Below the pieces are notes generated by a model. That model did not search any database, was not told the origin of the DNA, and saw nothing but the letters and a program-made list of their open reading frames with translations. From Pseudopithomyces maydicus (Eukaryota; Ascomycota; Dothideomycetes; Pleosporales; Didymosphaeriaceae): a stretch of DNA of 64,000 nucleotides. The position numbers and the translations under genes were made by a program. Location: contig JANTUC010000004.1 in the NCBI GenBank assembly GCA_026873275.1, forward strand, positions 186,001 through 250,000, read 5' to 3'. This document shows positions 20,715 to 31,855 of the stretch, piece by piece; position 1 is the first letter of the stretch, and each line of letters starts with the position of its first letter.

Positions 20715-22076
20715 ATGGCCGCCATGGATCCAGGAGAAGAACATACCCAGTTTGTGGACTGGGCGCAGTCTAATGGCGTTGACATCAATGGAATCGCACC
20801 AGCTAAATTCAAAGATCGAGGCATGGGTATCGTGGCGTCTAAGGATATTAAGGTCAGTACTCGCTGCTCGTTGGACGCCTCGGAATGTGGATACAACGGA
20901 CAGCCCTTACAGAGTTCATTTACTAAGTTTTCAAGAAAGGGGATCGAATAGTCCACGTGCGCAACTCATCGCTCATAACAGTCACACAGCAGCAGCTCCA
21001 AGCACTGAATTTTCCCGAAAAAATCAGTGTACACGCTCGTCTGGCTGCATACTTGGCTCTTAACTATTCGAATCAAGAGTGCGTTCACCGGCCATGGCAG
21101 GACGTCTGGCCAACTCAAGAAGAGTTCGAGGACATCATTCCATTAAACTGGTCAAAAGAGCTGCAAGATCTACTACCACATGCTGCGACTGGTGAGTTGC
21201 TATGTACCGGCCCCGGAAGATCTAGATTATGATTGAAAAGATGAAGACTTGGGTCGCAATTGTCACTAACGTACCCCAGTACTGCTCACAACACAGCGAT
21301 CCAACTTGGAAAGAGATTATCTGAACATTAACGCCATTTACCCTAACATCTCTAAATCACTCTTCGCTTACACGTGGCTCATTGTCAACACTCGTACCTT
21401 CTACTGGGATTACCCTGACCTTCCCAACGCCCACCCACGTCTCCCGAAAAAGCGTGCGAAGCTTACAGCAGACGACTGCTATGCCATGTGCCCATTCATG
21501 GATTACTTCAATCACTCCGACAAAGGCTGTGATCCCAAAGCAGACGGAAAAGGGTACTCAGTGACTGCCGACCGCGCTTACAAAGCTGGTGAGGAAGTCT
21601 ACGTCTCATATGGCCCGCATTCAAACGACTTCCTGCTTGTGGAGTACGGTTTCATTCTCGATACCAACGTGTGCGACTCGTTACCACTCGACCACCTCAT
21701 ACTCTCACAGCTTTCATCCGAGCAAGTGGCAATTCTGAAGGAAGATGGATTTTATGGCTCCTATACGCTGTCGCCTACGGCACCGACGATATGCTATCGC
21801 ACTCAGGCCGTTGTTCGGTTATTGACACTACCTGCTCGGCGATACACGGCGTTCGTAAGCGGTACCGATGAAGGAGCAGGTGACCAGGGCAAAGTCAATG
21901 AGTATGTCATCAACCTACTGGTCAAGTACGAACGGCAGATTATGGAAATCCTCGATGAGGTTGAGGAGTTGAAGGTTGGCGAGGAGGTGAAGTCCGGACA
22001 GAAAGACACCTTGCTGCGGCGGTGGAAGCAAGTCAGGCAGATCGTGAAGGCAGCCCTGGATGCCCTCAGCAGCTGA
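20715..22076 (+). CDS. SET-domain lysine methyltransferase (SETD3/LSMT-like)
   Basis: Three exons (20715-20852, 20936-21191, 21280-22076) give 396 residues. The SET domain is split in the usual way. N-terminal GMGIVASKDIKKGDRIVHV is followed by the inserted helical part. MDYFNHSDKGC carries the NHS motif, and EEVYVSYGPHSNDFLLVEYGF carries the catalytic YG motif. The C-terminal helices (INLLVKYERQIMEIL) resemble the Rubisco LSMT substrate-binding domain. Such proteins methylate lysine or histidine of cytosolic or ribosomal proteins. The first acceptor is TTTTCAAG at 20935; the alternative AG a few bases on leads straight to a stop. Confidence 0.85.
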
Positions 22077-22960
22077 TGTTCTTGCTATTGTAAATATGAG
22101 TTGTGAAAAGGTTATTCCAACCACGGATTGAGAGCTGTGAACATCGGTTTCTGAAATAGAACGCAGCGCTCGAAAACTCATGTTTTCGCAGCTACTTACC
22201 AATTCCGTACAATCTTTAATATCTTCCACCTGTCCACGCATATATGCTCCTTCTTCGTCTGTCTATTTCTCCTTGGTGAAATTGTTTTACGAAATCGGCT
22301 CGTGTCTTCAGCTTGCCAATTAACCGGGTCGTTCGGCAAAAGCACCTAACGACCTCGTGTTGGGAATGAAGGGCTTGACCAGCGACTTTCATGACAATGG
22401 TAAACCATCTTGTCATCAACTGACCAAGGACTCAAAGATATTTTCCAATGATAGGCAAACGTCACACAAAGAATTCCCAAAACTCTCGGCGTTGACCGTT
22501 GGAAAAGCTGGCAGGATGTGCGGTTACACGGATACGAGGTTGGCTTTAGGTATTTTTCCGACATCTATTCTTAGCCTGTTCATGCGTTTGATCCCCAGCA
22601 TGCTCCCGCGCTAGCATTCATTCCTGGCTAAACGTTTCTCGTTTTTTAAGGTTGATCTGCGTGCTCTGGAATGCGGAGTGGGCACCGAGCTAACCCTTGC
22701 CTGGGTTCCATATACCGTACTGGGCAAGAAATTAAAAAGCAAGCTGGGTATGCAAACCCTGAACACGACGCAAGGTGATCAGATTCAATTTAGGGATATA
22801 CGTGTGTCTTGGCGGAGGGTTGTGGCCAGGTAGCGACGGTATATAGAGGGTAGGAGCGACGCGGTTGGGTGGTCAGTTGCGTTCGAGACACAGGGCTTCT
22901 GCGTCACTCCACATCTCTTTCACCGATAACTTCGACTCACAGTATACGCTTTTTTCCGCC
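22077..22960. other. Intergenic, no gene seen
   Basis: A GGTATATAGAGG element near 22838 may be the TATA region of the next gene. Otherwise only short overlapping ORFs. Confidence 0.4.
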
Positions 22961-23835
22961 ATGAAGTCGTTGTTATTCCTTTTTCCTATCCTGGCATTGG
23001 CTTCCGCCCAAACGCCAACTTCAACCTGTCAATGCCCGCAGGTCAAATGCCCGGCCAGCAACGCCGCTGTATGTTCGAATCGATACCCCAATTATTTTGC
23101 TTTCCAGCTCATAAATCTAGGATCTCTGCAAATGTCTCAACAACCGGGAAACACTATGCAAAAAAGCCTGTCCATCCTACGTACCTACCTACCTGGTCAG
23201 TCCCCACCATCTTCTTCCAAACCGCTACTAATATTTCCACAGCCGTGCCCTGTCAACCCACCAACTCCATCATCCGCACCATGTACCTGTGAGATGACCT
23301 TCTGCATCCAGTCATGGCCCCAATCATGCTATTGTGGCAACGCGCAGAAACAGCGTTGCTTCCAGAAATGCGGTGGTGTACAGCCAGAGATGCAGGTACC
23401 GCCTCCCACCACTCCCATCCCGTAAGATACGATTATCTGATCCTTGAGTCTTCTTAGGAATGCCCGCCCCAAGATACGCCCTCCTTCGTATCAGTAGCCA
23501 AAGCCCCCTCCGCCTCCGACGTAGCGTCCTACCCCCAACCGACCGGCACCCACGATCCTTGCGGCGGCGGACGTGGAAACTACCGCGAGTGCAGCAACGG
23601 CGAGACATGCATCAAGGACCCCTACAAGCCTGGGTGCGGTCCTGCGTGCGATCAGGTGGGGATTTGTGTGAAGAACAAGATGTGTGGGGGCTTCGCTGGG
23701 TTTCCATGTGAAGTCAAGGGGCAGGTATGTGAGGATGACCCGAGGGATGATTGTGATCCTTTGCGTGGGGGAGCAGACTGTGGGGGGTTGTGTGTTTGGC
23801 CGTTGAGCTTGAGAGGTGGGTCTGATGTAGAATAA
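22961..23835 (+). CDS. Cysteine-rich secreted protein, unknown function
   Basis: Likely exons are 22961-23068, 23243-23395 and 23458-23835, giving 212 residues. A signal peptide (MKSLLFLFPILALASAQ) is followed by a Cys/Pro-rich region (CQCPQVKCP, PCTCEMTFC, CYCGNAQKQRCFQKCGG) and a C-terminal domain with regular cysteines (PCGGGRGNY, ETCIKDPY, GCGPACDQ, GICVKNKMCGG, GADCGGLCV). About 26 cysteines point to a highly disulphide-bonded extracellular protein. The first intron (174 bp, GTATGT donor, TACTAAT branch site 13 bp before the acceptor) is a multiple of three and has no stop, so its retention would insert 58 residues. I recognise no named family. Confidence 0.7.
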
Positions 23836-24242
23836 GGACATAGTGTAGTAAGATTGGGGTAGGAAAAAAGTGATTATGTACTACATTATTGAGGGCTTGG
23901 TACCACTGCCAAAAACTACCACATGAAGAAGAGGCACTGAGAACAGTTGTATTTGAGGCGGCGTAACAGTGAGAGGATTGGTGGACGTGCTGTTGTCTGC
24001 AACAGTACGGCTGGCCTGGGCCGAGAAGCACACAATGAAAATCCTGTTGGAAATTAGAGACCGATTTCTCATTTCAAAGCTCTCCACTATAGTCGTAACC
24101 CTGATTTGTCTATATACAACAGTGGCATCTATGTCTGAACAACGTTGAAGCAAGATTGCACTCAATTCTTCACCCCACCACCAAAAATTCGTCCGGGACC
24201 CTCATCACTCAATCGGTAGTATGCCCGTTCGGGAGTGTGCTC
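23836..24242. other. Convergent intergenic region
   Basis: 3' flanks of the two secreted-protein genes; no gene seen. Confidence 0.4.
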
Positions 24243-25487
24243 TCAATGCCTGCCTCGACCGCGACCCTTCCGAGAGGTTTTCCTGCCAGCTCTAGAAGGT
24301 CGTTTAGTTTGTTTCCTGGTAGTCTTCTTGCCGTGTCTAGCAGGTCTCTTCTTGGTGGCGTGTTTTCTAGTCTTCTTGCCGTGGCTAGCAGGGCTCTTTT
24401 TGGTGGCGTGCTTGCCAGTCTTGGTGTCGTTTTTCTTGGTGCCGCACTTGCCGGCCTTCTTCATCGCCACAGTGCACTTCGTAGTTGTACCGCACTTGCC
24501 AGCTTTCTTCATTGCTACAGTGCACTTCTTGGTGGTACCACATTTGCCGGCCTTTTTCATTGCTACGGTGCACCCCTTGGAAGTGCACTTTCCTGCCTTC
24601 TCCATTGCCACGGTACATGTGGGCTGCTTCAACGGGCAAGCGCCGCCGTGCTGCTTGGAGTCCAAAGCGCGCTTTCCTTTGCCGTTTGTAGCGCTGCACT
24701 GCTGAGGGTTTCCCTTGCGATTGATCTTTGGTGGGCCGCATCTTCCATATCCAAGGCTGCGTTTTTTGACATTATTTGTCTCCTCATCGCTCAGATCTAC
24801 GCTGTTGGTGTTTTCACCGCAATCAATAGAAGCGTTTTCAGTGCCTTCAACGTAGCCAGGTTGCCAAACAACGTTCCCGTTCCCGTCTTCGATGGCCATG
24901 ACTTCGTCAGGACTCTTAGCGTTTTTGGCCATGTGATGAATCGCGGTGATTCTACCAGATTTGATTCCTCTCTGAAGTCTCTTGATTTCCTTCGATGTGA
25001 AATAAGACTTTTCGAATTTTTTATACTCTATCGCTCCGAATACCAAGATCGTTCCAGTGGCAACATTCGCCATGGCCTTCGAAGCTGCATCACCGTCATC
25101 CTGTACCTTCTTCATGTCAAATTCCCGATACCATGGGTGATTGGGTGGGGGTTTGGCCGTGTTCTTCCATGGAGGAGCATTGATCATGTTGCCATAGTAG
25201 AAATAGTCTTTTCCTGTTAAAAATTCTCGGATTTGTTTTTCTCCCCCACCAGAGTAAAATAAGTAGCGATCGGTCTGAGGAAAGTACCGTCTAAGGTACC
25301 TTTCGTAAGCCTGATGAGTGATGGTTGGTAGTGGTTCATCGAATTCGGGGCGGGCGCCGCGCGCGACTAAGGTGCTGTTATTGCGATCATCTGGTAGAGG
25401 CGATGCAATTGCAAATTTGAACAGCGAGAGAAGAATCAGAAAGCCTGCTACTAGGTTCGACCAGCCGAACCGAGAAGAAGGCCCCAT
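24243..25487 (-). CDS. Secreted protein with four CTVAMKKAGKC repeats and a basic tail
   Basis: Single exon, 414 residues from the ATG at 25487 (the codon seven positions further upstream is TTG; the ATG has a good context). A signal peptide (residues 1-28) is followed by an unrecognised globular domain to about residue 220, containing RYLFYSGGGEKQIREFL, DYFYYGNMINAPPW and AMANVATGTILVFGAIEYKKF. Then come an acidic linker, dibasic KKR (241-243) and KGKR (270-273) sites, and four repeats of the form C-TVAM(K/E)KAGK-C at residues 291, 306, 322 and 338. The last 65 residues are almost all Lys, Arg, His, Thr and Gly (ending RKGRGRGRH). The dibasic sites could be cut by Kex2. The repeats and tail could bind nucleic acid, membranes or polysaccharide. 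Function unknown; not obviously a RiPP precursor because no processing enzyme gene is nearby. Confidence 0.75.
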   Translation of the reverse strand: MGPSSRFGWSNLVAGFLILLSLFKFAIASPLPDDRNNSTLVARGARPEFDEPLPTITHQAYERYLRRYFPQTDRYLFYSGGGEKQIREFLTGKDYFYYGNMINAPPWKNTAKPPPNHPWYREFDMKKVQDDGDAASKAMANVATGTILVFGAIEYKKFEKSYFTSKEIKRLQRGIKSGRITAIHHMAKNAKSPDEVMAIEDGNGNVVWQPGYVEGTENASIDCGENTNSVDLSDEETNNVKKRSLGYGRCGPPKINRKGNPQQCSATNGKGKRALDSKQHGGACPLKQPTCTVAMEKAGKCTSKGCTVAMKKAGKCGTTKKCTVAMKKAGKCGTTTKCTVAMKKAGKCGTKKNDTKTGKHATKKSPASHGKKTRKHATKKRPARHGKKTTRKQTKRPSRAGRKTSRKGRGRGRH

Positions 25488-26141
25488 TGTACAAGGTTGT
25501 GTTCGCAAAATGAATGTGGTTTGTTTCTGCTGTAGACTTGGGAGCTTCTAAAACTGTAAAGAATGTGTAGAATGTTAAAGAAGCAAACAGTCAAGAAATA
25601 ACGATGAGAAGCGAATGGTAGGGAGCGAATGTCTGAGCATAGTATACTGAGAGGCAATAGTCGAGGTATTTAGCTTCCCCGTTCCTCTAGTGTTCTTCAT
25701 GATCCTCAGAAGGGCATCAATAAGTATCGGCTCCCAGGCTAGGAAACATTGGTGTTGCGGAGATTCCATGTCGCAATTAGACCAACGCATGTCTCGTAAA
25801 CTTCTTGGAAAATTACCGTAACGAGAAGCGGAAGTTTCGTGGAGGTACTGTGCCGCAACTCATGGAAACTGTGCCGCCGCCGACGGACATTGTACTGCAA
25901 CCAATAATTACTGTGCCCCAAATAGAAGGGTTTTGAGTAAACTCAGCAGGCTATAGCCTAGCTAAAGTAATTGTACTTGCGGCGCCAGGTGCAAGATTCC
26001 ATCTGGGCGTGTGAACAAAACAGCCTACAAACACGCGGTTGGTGAATGAATTGAACCATCTATCGCTCTAGGGCTCATCTACATATTTAACAGTCACATA
26101 GTTAGTTTAATACGGTGCTAAGTTTACCTAGTCGCCGGGTG

Positions 26142-26303
26142 GGGGCTAAGCCAGCCGCAGGGTTCGGAGTCCATACATGTAGTACCCCGCCCGCTCCTAC
26201 TGAACTAAGGCAGGATCCAGGTTACTCGAGTGTCACTGGCGACTTCGGTTGATGTATCCTCAAACACTATGGGGTTCAAGCTGGCTGTAAGATTCGGAGG
26301 TCC
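26142..26303. repeat. Diverged direct repeat, transitions only
   Basis: A ~30-bp segment at 26142-26170 recurs at 26271-26300 with one indel. Almost every difference is C/T or G/A, the signature expected of repeat-induced point mutation. Confidence 0.4.
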
Positions 26304-26548
26304 GTAAAGCATGGAGCAGCTGAAACCCCACCGGTCGACCTCAGTGGAACCTTTGGAACCTTGGAATCTAGAAAATCACGTGATCATGCGGCGTGGGCCC
26401 GAGCACGAACTTGACAAGCAGCCGCCACGTAGCTAACTTCTATACAGAGCAAGCATACTTAAAGTATGAATTCTCCCCACAGATTGTGAGCCTCGCCACT
26501 ATCATCAGCACTACCACGGCCATCGATACCCGTACCGGACTACCACCG

Positions 26549-26616
26549 CTATCATCACTATCATCACTATCATCACTATCATCACTATCATCACTATCAT
26601 CACTATCATCACTACT
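26549..26616. repeat. 9-bp microsatellite (CTATCATCA)n
   Basis: About seven near-perfect copies end 24 bp upstream of the ankyrin gene ATG, so the repeat is probably in its 5' UTR. Confidence 0.9.
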
Positions 26617-26639
26617 ATCGCTACCGCCATACTATAGCT

Positions 26640-27614
26640 ATGACGGAACTGACACCTGGTATGACCGTGGAGGACTTAGTTCTGCCGGGCTCTTTCATCT
26701 CGACTAGAGATGTAGGTGACGTACTCATAGGAGAGGACTGCGCCCGTCCACTCTTGGAAGCATGCTCATCCGGCGACGACGCTGCACTGAAAAGCTTGCT
26801 ATCACAGCCGCAATGGATGGAGAAAATGTTCGAACGCCCGCCCACCATCTATAAAGAGAAAAGTCCGCGTGAGGGTCCGAACGACGCACGCAAAGTATCG
26901 GCACGTCGAATGGAAAATATCGAACGTGGTTTCGCACTAGCGGTGGAAAACCATCACGCCCCCATACTGTCCACCTTGAAGGCGTTTTCAAAAAGCCAGG
27001 GTATCCATTTCAATGACTTCGTGACGAAGGATAGATTGGTCAAGATGATTGGCAACGAGTACGCTTGGGTGTGGGAGGCACTCGCGTCTGCAGACCCAGA
27101 TATTGTTAATTTTGACTGCTATCACGGTATACGGGTACTGTACGAGGCCGTGAAGATGCGACGAGCTGACTTGGTCGAGGTTTTGCTCAGATATGGGGCC
27201 GACCCATTACATCCCGTCCAGTCTCATATACGTCTTGGTTCTTTCAATTCGTCTCTGATGTCTCGCGCCGCGTCGTCTCAACTTCCACGCATGACCAAAT
27301 TGCTGTTGGAACGCGGTGTCCCCATCAAGGGTACGGCTGCGCTACATAGCGCTGCGGCGTTTGGTCGGCTGGATACTATGCGCCTCCTTATAGAGCATGG
27401 TGCTGATTTGAACGAGGTTATTTCTGATTGGAATGGGTGGACGCCCATGCATTTCGCGGCCGAGCGCCAGCAGGTGGATGCTATGGCATTGCTGGAGCAG
27501 AGCGGAGCTCGGTCTGATTGCAAGGATCCAGATGGTATGACACCCGCGCAAATACTGGAGATCATTACTTCACAGGAAGAGTCTAGAAGACTGGAAGAGA
27601 ACAACACTACTTAG
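26640..27614 (+). CDS. Ankyrin-repeat protein
   Basis: Single exon, 324 residues. The N-terminal 120 residues are unrecognised. From about residue 165 there are ankyrin repeats: VLYEAVKMRRADLVEVLLRYGAD, LMSRAASSQLPRMTKLLLERGV, ALHSAAAFGRLDTMRLLIEHGAD, TPMHFAAERQQVDAMALLEQSGA, and a capping MTPAQIL. Such proteins are protein-protein interaction scaffolds. No signal peptide or membrane segment. Partner and role cannot be inferred. Confidence 0.85.
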   Translation: MTELTPGMTVEDLVLPGSFISTRDVGDVLIGEDCARPLLEACSSGDDAALKSLLSQPQWMEKMFERPPTIYKEKSPREGPNDARKVSARRMENIERGFALAVENHHAPILSTLKAFSKSQGIHFNDFVTKDRLVKMIGNEYAWVWEALASADPDIVNFDCYHGIRVLYEAVKMRRADLVEVLLRYGADPLHPVQSHIRLGSFNSSLMSRAASSQLPRMTKLLLERGVPIKGTAALHSAAAFGRLDTMRLLIEHGADLNEVISDWNGWTPMHFAAERQQVDAMALLEQSGARSDCKDPDGMTPAQILEIITSQEESRRLEENNTT

Positions 27615-28328
27615 CACCTGCATCAATCAATCAAAGGGAATATTGCGAGAACGAAGCAAGGTTCTCATCCAAGGGGATAAATGTTGGAAGGCAGCTTCCC
27701 CAGGACTGATGGCGGCAGCTTCTCTAGGTCAAATGGGAAGGTGCAGCGCGAGTACCACATAGTCCGCCACCTATGCAGACTCAATCAGTCTTTCTACTCA
27801 ACAATCTAATGAAATCGGAACAGAGCTTATACACATCTTGATCTACAACAGCAAGTTCAGCCATTCAACTATCACGGTGAGGACCTAAAGTCAATCAATA
27901 TTTCTTTTCGATATGTTCAGCACTCTCCAAATTATATTGCCAACGCGTACAAATACACCAACAGGGACGGTTGTGTTGATGTACATCCTCCGCAAAACCT
28001 ACCTTCGACTGCTATTGGTTGGTGCGTCTATCGGTAAGCACACTCTGCATCTAGCGCGAAGATTCCACTTACCTACGTGATGTGAGAATGTTATTACATT
28101 AAGGAGTCCACAATTAGTGCCCTCCGGTATTCTAAGAATCTGGCTGCAATACGCTAAGGCGCGAAGCTCCCACTCCACCCACTAACCTCGCTTTTCTACC
28201 ATAAAAGTGGGTATATCGCAACAATTTTCAAAACGTTGCAGGCCATGTCTGGAAAAACTTCGATACCTTCAACAATGCTGCAATATGTACGGTGCAGCCC
28301 AGAGTATATTCATACAATTAGTCAATTC
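27615..28328. other. Intergenic, no gene seen
   Basis: Between the ankyrin gene and the tRNA. No repeat or ORF of note. Confidence 0.4.
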
Positions 28329-28431
28329 GGGCTTGTGGTTTAGTGGTATAATTTTCCCTTAGCATTGATCGCCTTCTATCTGAAGACGTCAAACGTGGGA
28401 AAGGTCCTGGGTTCGATTCCCAGCAAGTCCA
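28329..28431 (+). tRNA. tRNA-Ala (anticodon AGC) with a 31-bp intron
   Basis: Acceptor stem GGGCTTG pairs with CAAGTCC, including the G3:U70 wobble that identifies alanine tRNAs, then discriminator A. The anticodon stem TTCCC/GGGAA encloses the loop TTAGCAT with anticodon AGC, interrupted after A37 by the intron 28365-28395, the canonical position. The T arm is CTGGG-TTCGATT-CCCAG. The D stem is weak (one T-T mismatch). Mature length is 72 plus CCA. Confidence 0.88.
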
Positions 28432-29007
28432 ACTTTTGTCCCTATATCCTCCTCGACTCATCTCCCCATAGACGAGAGGATTCTATTTTTGGCACCGGAA
28501 AGGGTCACATGCAGTTGTGGTCAGGTGCTGCATGCAGATCTATCTTCACGGGAACAGTTGTTGGGCGGAACATCGACCACGGATGAGGAGAGCCGAAGAT
28601 TGAGGAAAAGAAGAGAAAAATAAACAAGGCGTTCGTTACCAAGGGACGGGTTTCGTTGCTGCAATTGTTTTTTTAGTAAAAGCAATGGCATGCACCTAGT
28701 GACTAGAGATGTTCACCAACCACTGCACATCATCCCTAAGAAAAGTCGTTGAATTTGTATCGCTGCATGAACACGATCCTAGTAATCAAACAACAACCAT
28801 CATACACTGAGCGCCTGATCAATACCCACCAGCGCCTACAGCCAAGGACCAAAAGCAACCAACTAAAATAATACAACAACAGGGTATAACCGAATTTCCT
28901 TTCCAGTTCGCCTCATAATCATGTTCATCATCAAAACGTCGTCACGTTAGTCGTTCCATCCCGTCAAGCAGTTTGGCCCGCATCATGCAGCATGCAGCAT
29001 GCAGGCC
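28432..29007. other. Intergenic, no gene seen
   Basis: Between the tRNA and the 3' end of the F-box gene. Nothing recognised. Confidence 0.4.
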
Positions 29008-31543
29008 CTAAAACCACCGCCTACCTTCTAGCTTCTGCCAGCACCTGCTCTTCTCAACCTCTTCCCGGGGCGGGATGAACTCGAGCACCTGCCCGTGACT
29101 TCCAATCCGGATATCCAAGTCGAATATGTCGTTTGCAGACCCGCTCTCGGTCCGCTCCCCGAGGCAGAAGCTGGCTCTCACCCGCACACCGCCGGGTTGC
29201 GCCTTTGCAACTTCGCTCAAATGTGGTGCGATGTCCGCTGCCACGCGATAGGCTAGTGCACTCGGCGTAAAGCGCGTCTTGAGCATGACCGCCCAGCGGT
29301 TGAAGTTCTGCTCTCTAGAGGCCTGGTTGTTGTATCGTGGCATCATCGCTGGATCAACAGGTGGGGAAGTGTTGGGGGTCGTAGGGGGCGTTACGACGAC
29401 TAGTGCGGTAGAAGAGGGCGAGCGTGTGTCCACCCACGATTGAATGATTTCGGTATCGCGGTACTGATCCTCAAATACAGTGAGGAGCCAAAATGAAACG
29501 ACAAGTTGCTTCAGATTGTCAAACTGACGTAGAGGATACAGCAGTGGAGTGGTAATTGGTGTCATGTACGAAAGGATTGGGCTACCGTTATAACCGCATA
29601 GTTTGAGCTCTTCGATGGTCGATGCGTGATGCGAGGCGATTGTCATCATCAGAGGGGGCTCTGCACGCCAGCCGTAGTATGGCTCCGCGGGCTCATCGAG
29701 AGGGGTGCTCCGTTCTTGTAGGATGACAGAATCCCTTCCAGATTCTCTTCCTCTAGTTGTGAGGTGGCATCTGATGCATGATGCGGGTCGTGCTGCTTTA
29801 ACTCTACGCCACGAGCTCCCCATGTGTTACCGATCGGAAATGTAACTCCTATAAGTACGAGCTTCTTTAGAGGACAATAGCGAAGCGCACGAACCAGCTC
29901 TCGCTTCTCGTCTCTAGGGATGCCACCTTCAAGCTTGAGCTGTTTGATTTTGCGCATGTGGACAGCAAATTCGCCGATGAAGCGACGACGCCGAATGCGC
30001 TCCTCGTGTTCATGTGGTTGGAAAGCCATATCGGTATTCATCTCCCCGTTTCCGGAATAGAAGCTGTCAAGACGCAATTCTACAAGTACATTCCGTAGGT
30101 GAGATATAATCATCTGGGTGCGTGCCAGCACATCACTGCTTGGCCTCAGGTGCGAGAAAAACCGGTCCAAAGGCCAGGCAAGGCACTGCAACTTCGTGTG
30201 CGCCTCCATGAAATCTAAAAACATATCTTCGAAAAGATAGCAACCACGCGGCAGACCCGTCTCTTGCACCACCGCGTTGCGCAGTTGAAATGCGCGTAGA
30301 TTCGGAAACCGCAGCCGAGAGAGCTGTTGAAGATCGTTCATCGCTTGAGCATCGTCGGCTGTGTTTGTTCGACGCCACAGGATCCAGTCCAGATTCAAGC
30401 TGGTCAGTGTTGCACACGACTTTCCAATCAAAGCCATCATGGGATTGATAGGTCCGGCCCTGAGACTAGGAAGAGGCAGCTGGTTGGAATCTACAAAGGG
30501 CTGGATATCCGGGCCATCAAAGTTGAGCCTGTCCCATATCGAGGTGTCGTAAAAGTCGGCGGTGGCCCTCAGTTCATCACGGGACGGTAATTTAACCGTC
30601 GACATGGGTGGCGGTGGTAGGTTTCGCACGTCTATGGTTGTGTAGAGAAAACCACCTGTCGCGTTGTGCATGGGGAAATGGCGCCCGCCACGAGCAAGCG
30701 CGTACTCAAGAAAGCTTCTACCTTTAACCAGACCAGGTGCAGGGTCAGGGCGTAAGCGGCGTATGCGCAATGATTCCAGGCCAGTGGAATAATCAGGCGA
30801 AAGTATATCGTTGTAGTTGGACCCAAACCCTGACAAGCAGGAGCTCTCGACCCATAGTTTGCGCAGCGGGACGCGATGGGGCCTCCGGCGATCCAAGAAG
30901 GCAGCCAGCAAGATGCGGGTCAAGTTGTAGTGTCCGTAAATAATACGCAGCGTGTGCACATTCACAAGGTTGCGGACGGCCAGCCAGAGGAGGGTGTGAA
31001 TACGGTCGTCTTGCGAAAGGTTCTCGGCGTTGAAGCACATGTGCGGGAGCTCGGAGAAGATGTTGGGGGTGGGCATGTGGCAGCGGTGGGTGAGGGTTTG
31101 GACCTTGGAGGCGATGGTCGGGTTGGTAGCTAGTATGTATAGCTTCTGGATTATGGGCGTATCGTCGTGCTAGGAGTATGCAGTCAGCCCAGCTCGAGAA
31201 GAGACGCTACATGGTGCTCACCTCGTCGGACACGCCTCTACCCCGGTCGCCCCAGACGTGGTTGTTATTGCCGTCGACATGGAGGTGCCATTTGTCCATG
31301 AGATTGACACTCTGCCAGAGGTGGTCGGTGGCATGGCTGTAGAAGGTGTGCGATACGAGGGCGGCCTGCTTCAAGTCGGTCGAGGGCAAAAAGCCAAAGA
31401 CAAGGTGGAGCAGCTCGGACGGGAGGGTCCCAATCTGGGTGGCTGGTCAGCGGAGCTCTGGAGCTCTGGTGCACGATGCGATTGCAGCGGTTATCAGCGC
31501 GGCTATCGGGGTTGCTTACAGGTGAGGCGTCTTCGTCGTTCAT
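29008..31543 (-). CDS. F-box protein with leucine-rich C-terminal region
   Basis: Exons 31543-31520, 31434-31222 and 31169-29008, about 799 residues if one base is restored. The F-box (IGTLPSELLHLVFGFLPSTDLKQAALVSHTFY) starts exon 2 and would bind SKP1 in an SCF ubiquitin ligase. The long remainder has scattered leucine-rich segments (LESLRIRRL, LTSLNLDWIL, LVELRLDSFY, IKQLKLEGG, LKKLVLIGVTF) expected for a substrate-binding LRR. The frame breaks near 29702-29705, a G4 run. Adding one base gives a smooth protein (NGAPPLDEPAEPYYGW). The alternative is a 116-bp intron 29715-29830 (GTAACA donor), which would remove a segment that looks coding. I favour an undercalled homopolymer. Downstream of the break the sequence (MMTIASHHASTIEELKLCGYNG) is typical of these proteins. 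Confidence 0.75.
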
Positions 31544-31855
31544 GCTGGCAGGGTGTAATTCACACACATGCGGACAACGGTTGCTTGTGGGTCGTGTACG
31601 AGAGAGCGATATCGGCGGAGAGTCGTTATTATGGTGGTGGGTGTGGCTGCCTATGGGAGGGACGACCCATGGGTGATATGATGCCATCTGACCCAATCCC
31701 ATCGCTGACCGCCTTGAGCCCCGCCATGAGCCGCCGCTGTACCGCACACCGTACCCTCCATCAACTCCACCTACCCACCAGCCCACATACCCACATGTCC
31801 GCGCTCCCCTGCACCCCAGCCTCGTCGCACGCGCGCGAACGCGTCTGAACCCTCA
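31544..31855. other. Intergenic between F-box and GNAT genes
   Basis: Short region on the 3' side of the GNAT gene and 5' side of the F-box gene; nothing else seen. Confidence 0.4.

Larger units (their letters stand above)
25488..26639. other. Gene-free stretch with degenerate repeats and microsatellite
   Basis: Upstream flanks of two divergent genes. Includes the diverged 30-bp duplication (26142-26303) and the 9-bp tandem repeat just upstream of the ankyrin gene. No gene seen. Confidence 0.5.

Noticed and set aside
24243..25487. RiPP (dikaritin-type) precursor
   Set aside because: Repeats and dibasic sites fit loosely, but there is no neighbouring UstY-like or tyrosinase gene and the large globular domain is atypical.
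25466..25508. Longer start of the repeat-bearing secreted protein
   Set aside because: The first codon of the longer frame is TTG; the ATG at 25487 has a good context and gives a clean signal peptide.
29715..29830. 116-bp intron in the F-box gene
   Set aside because: Splice sites exist, but the removed part looks coding and one base added at the G4 run gives a smoother protein, consistent with the other frame losses.
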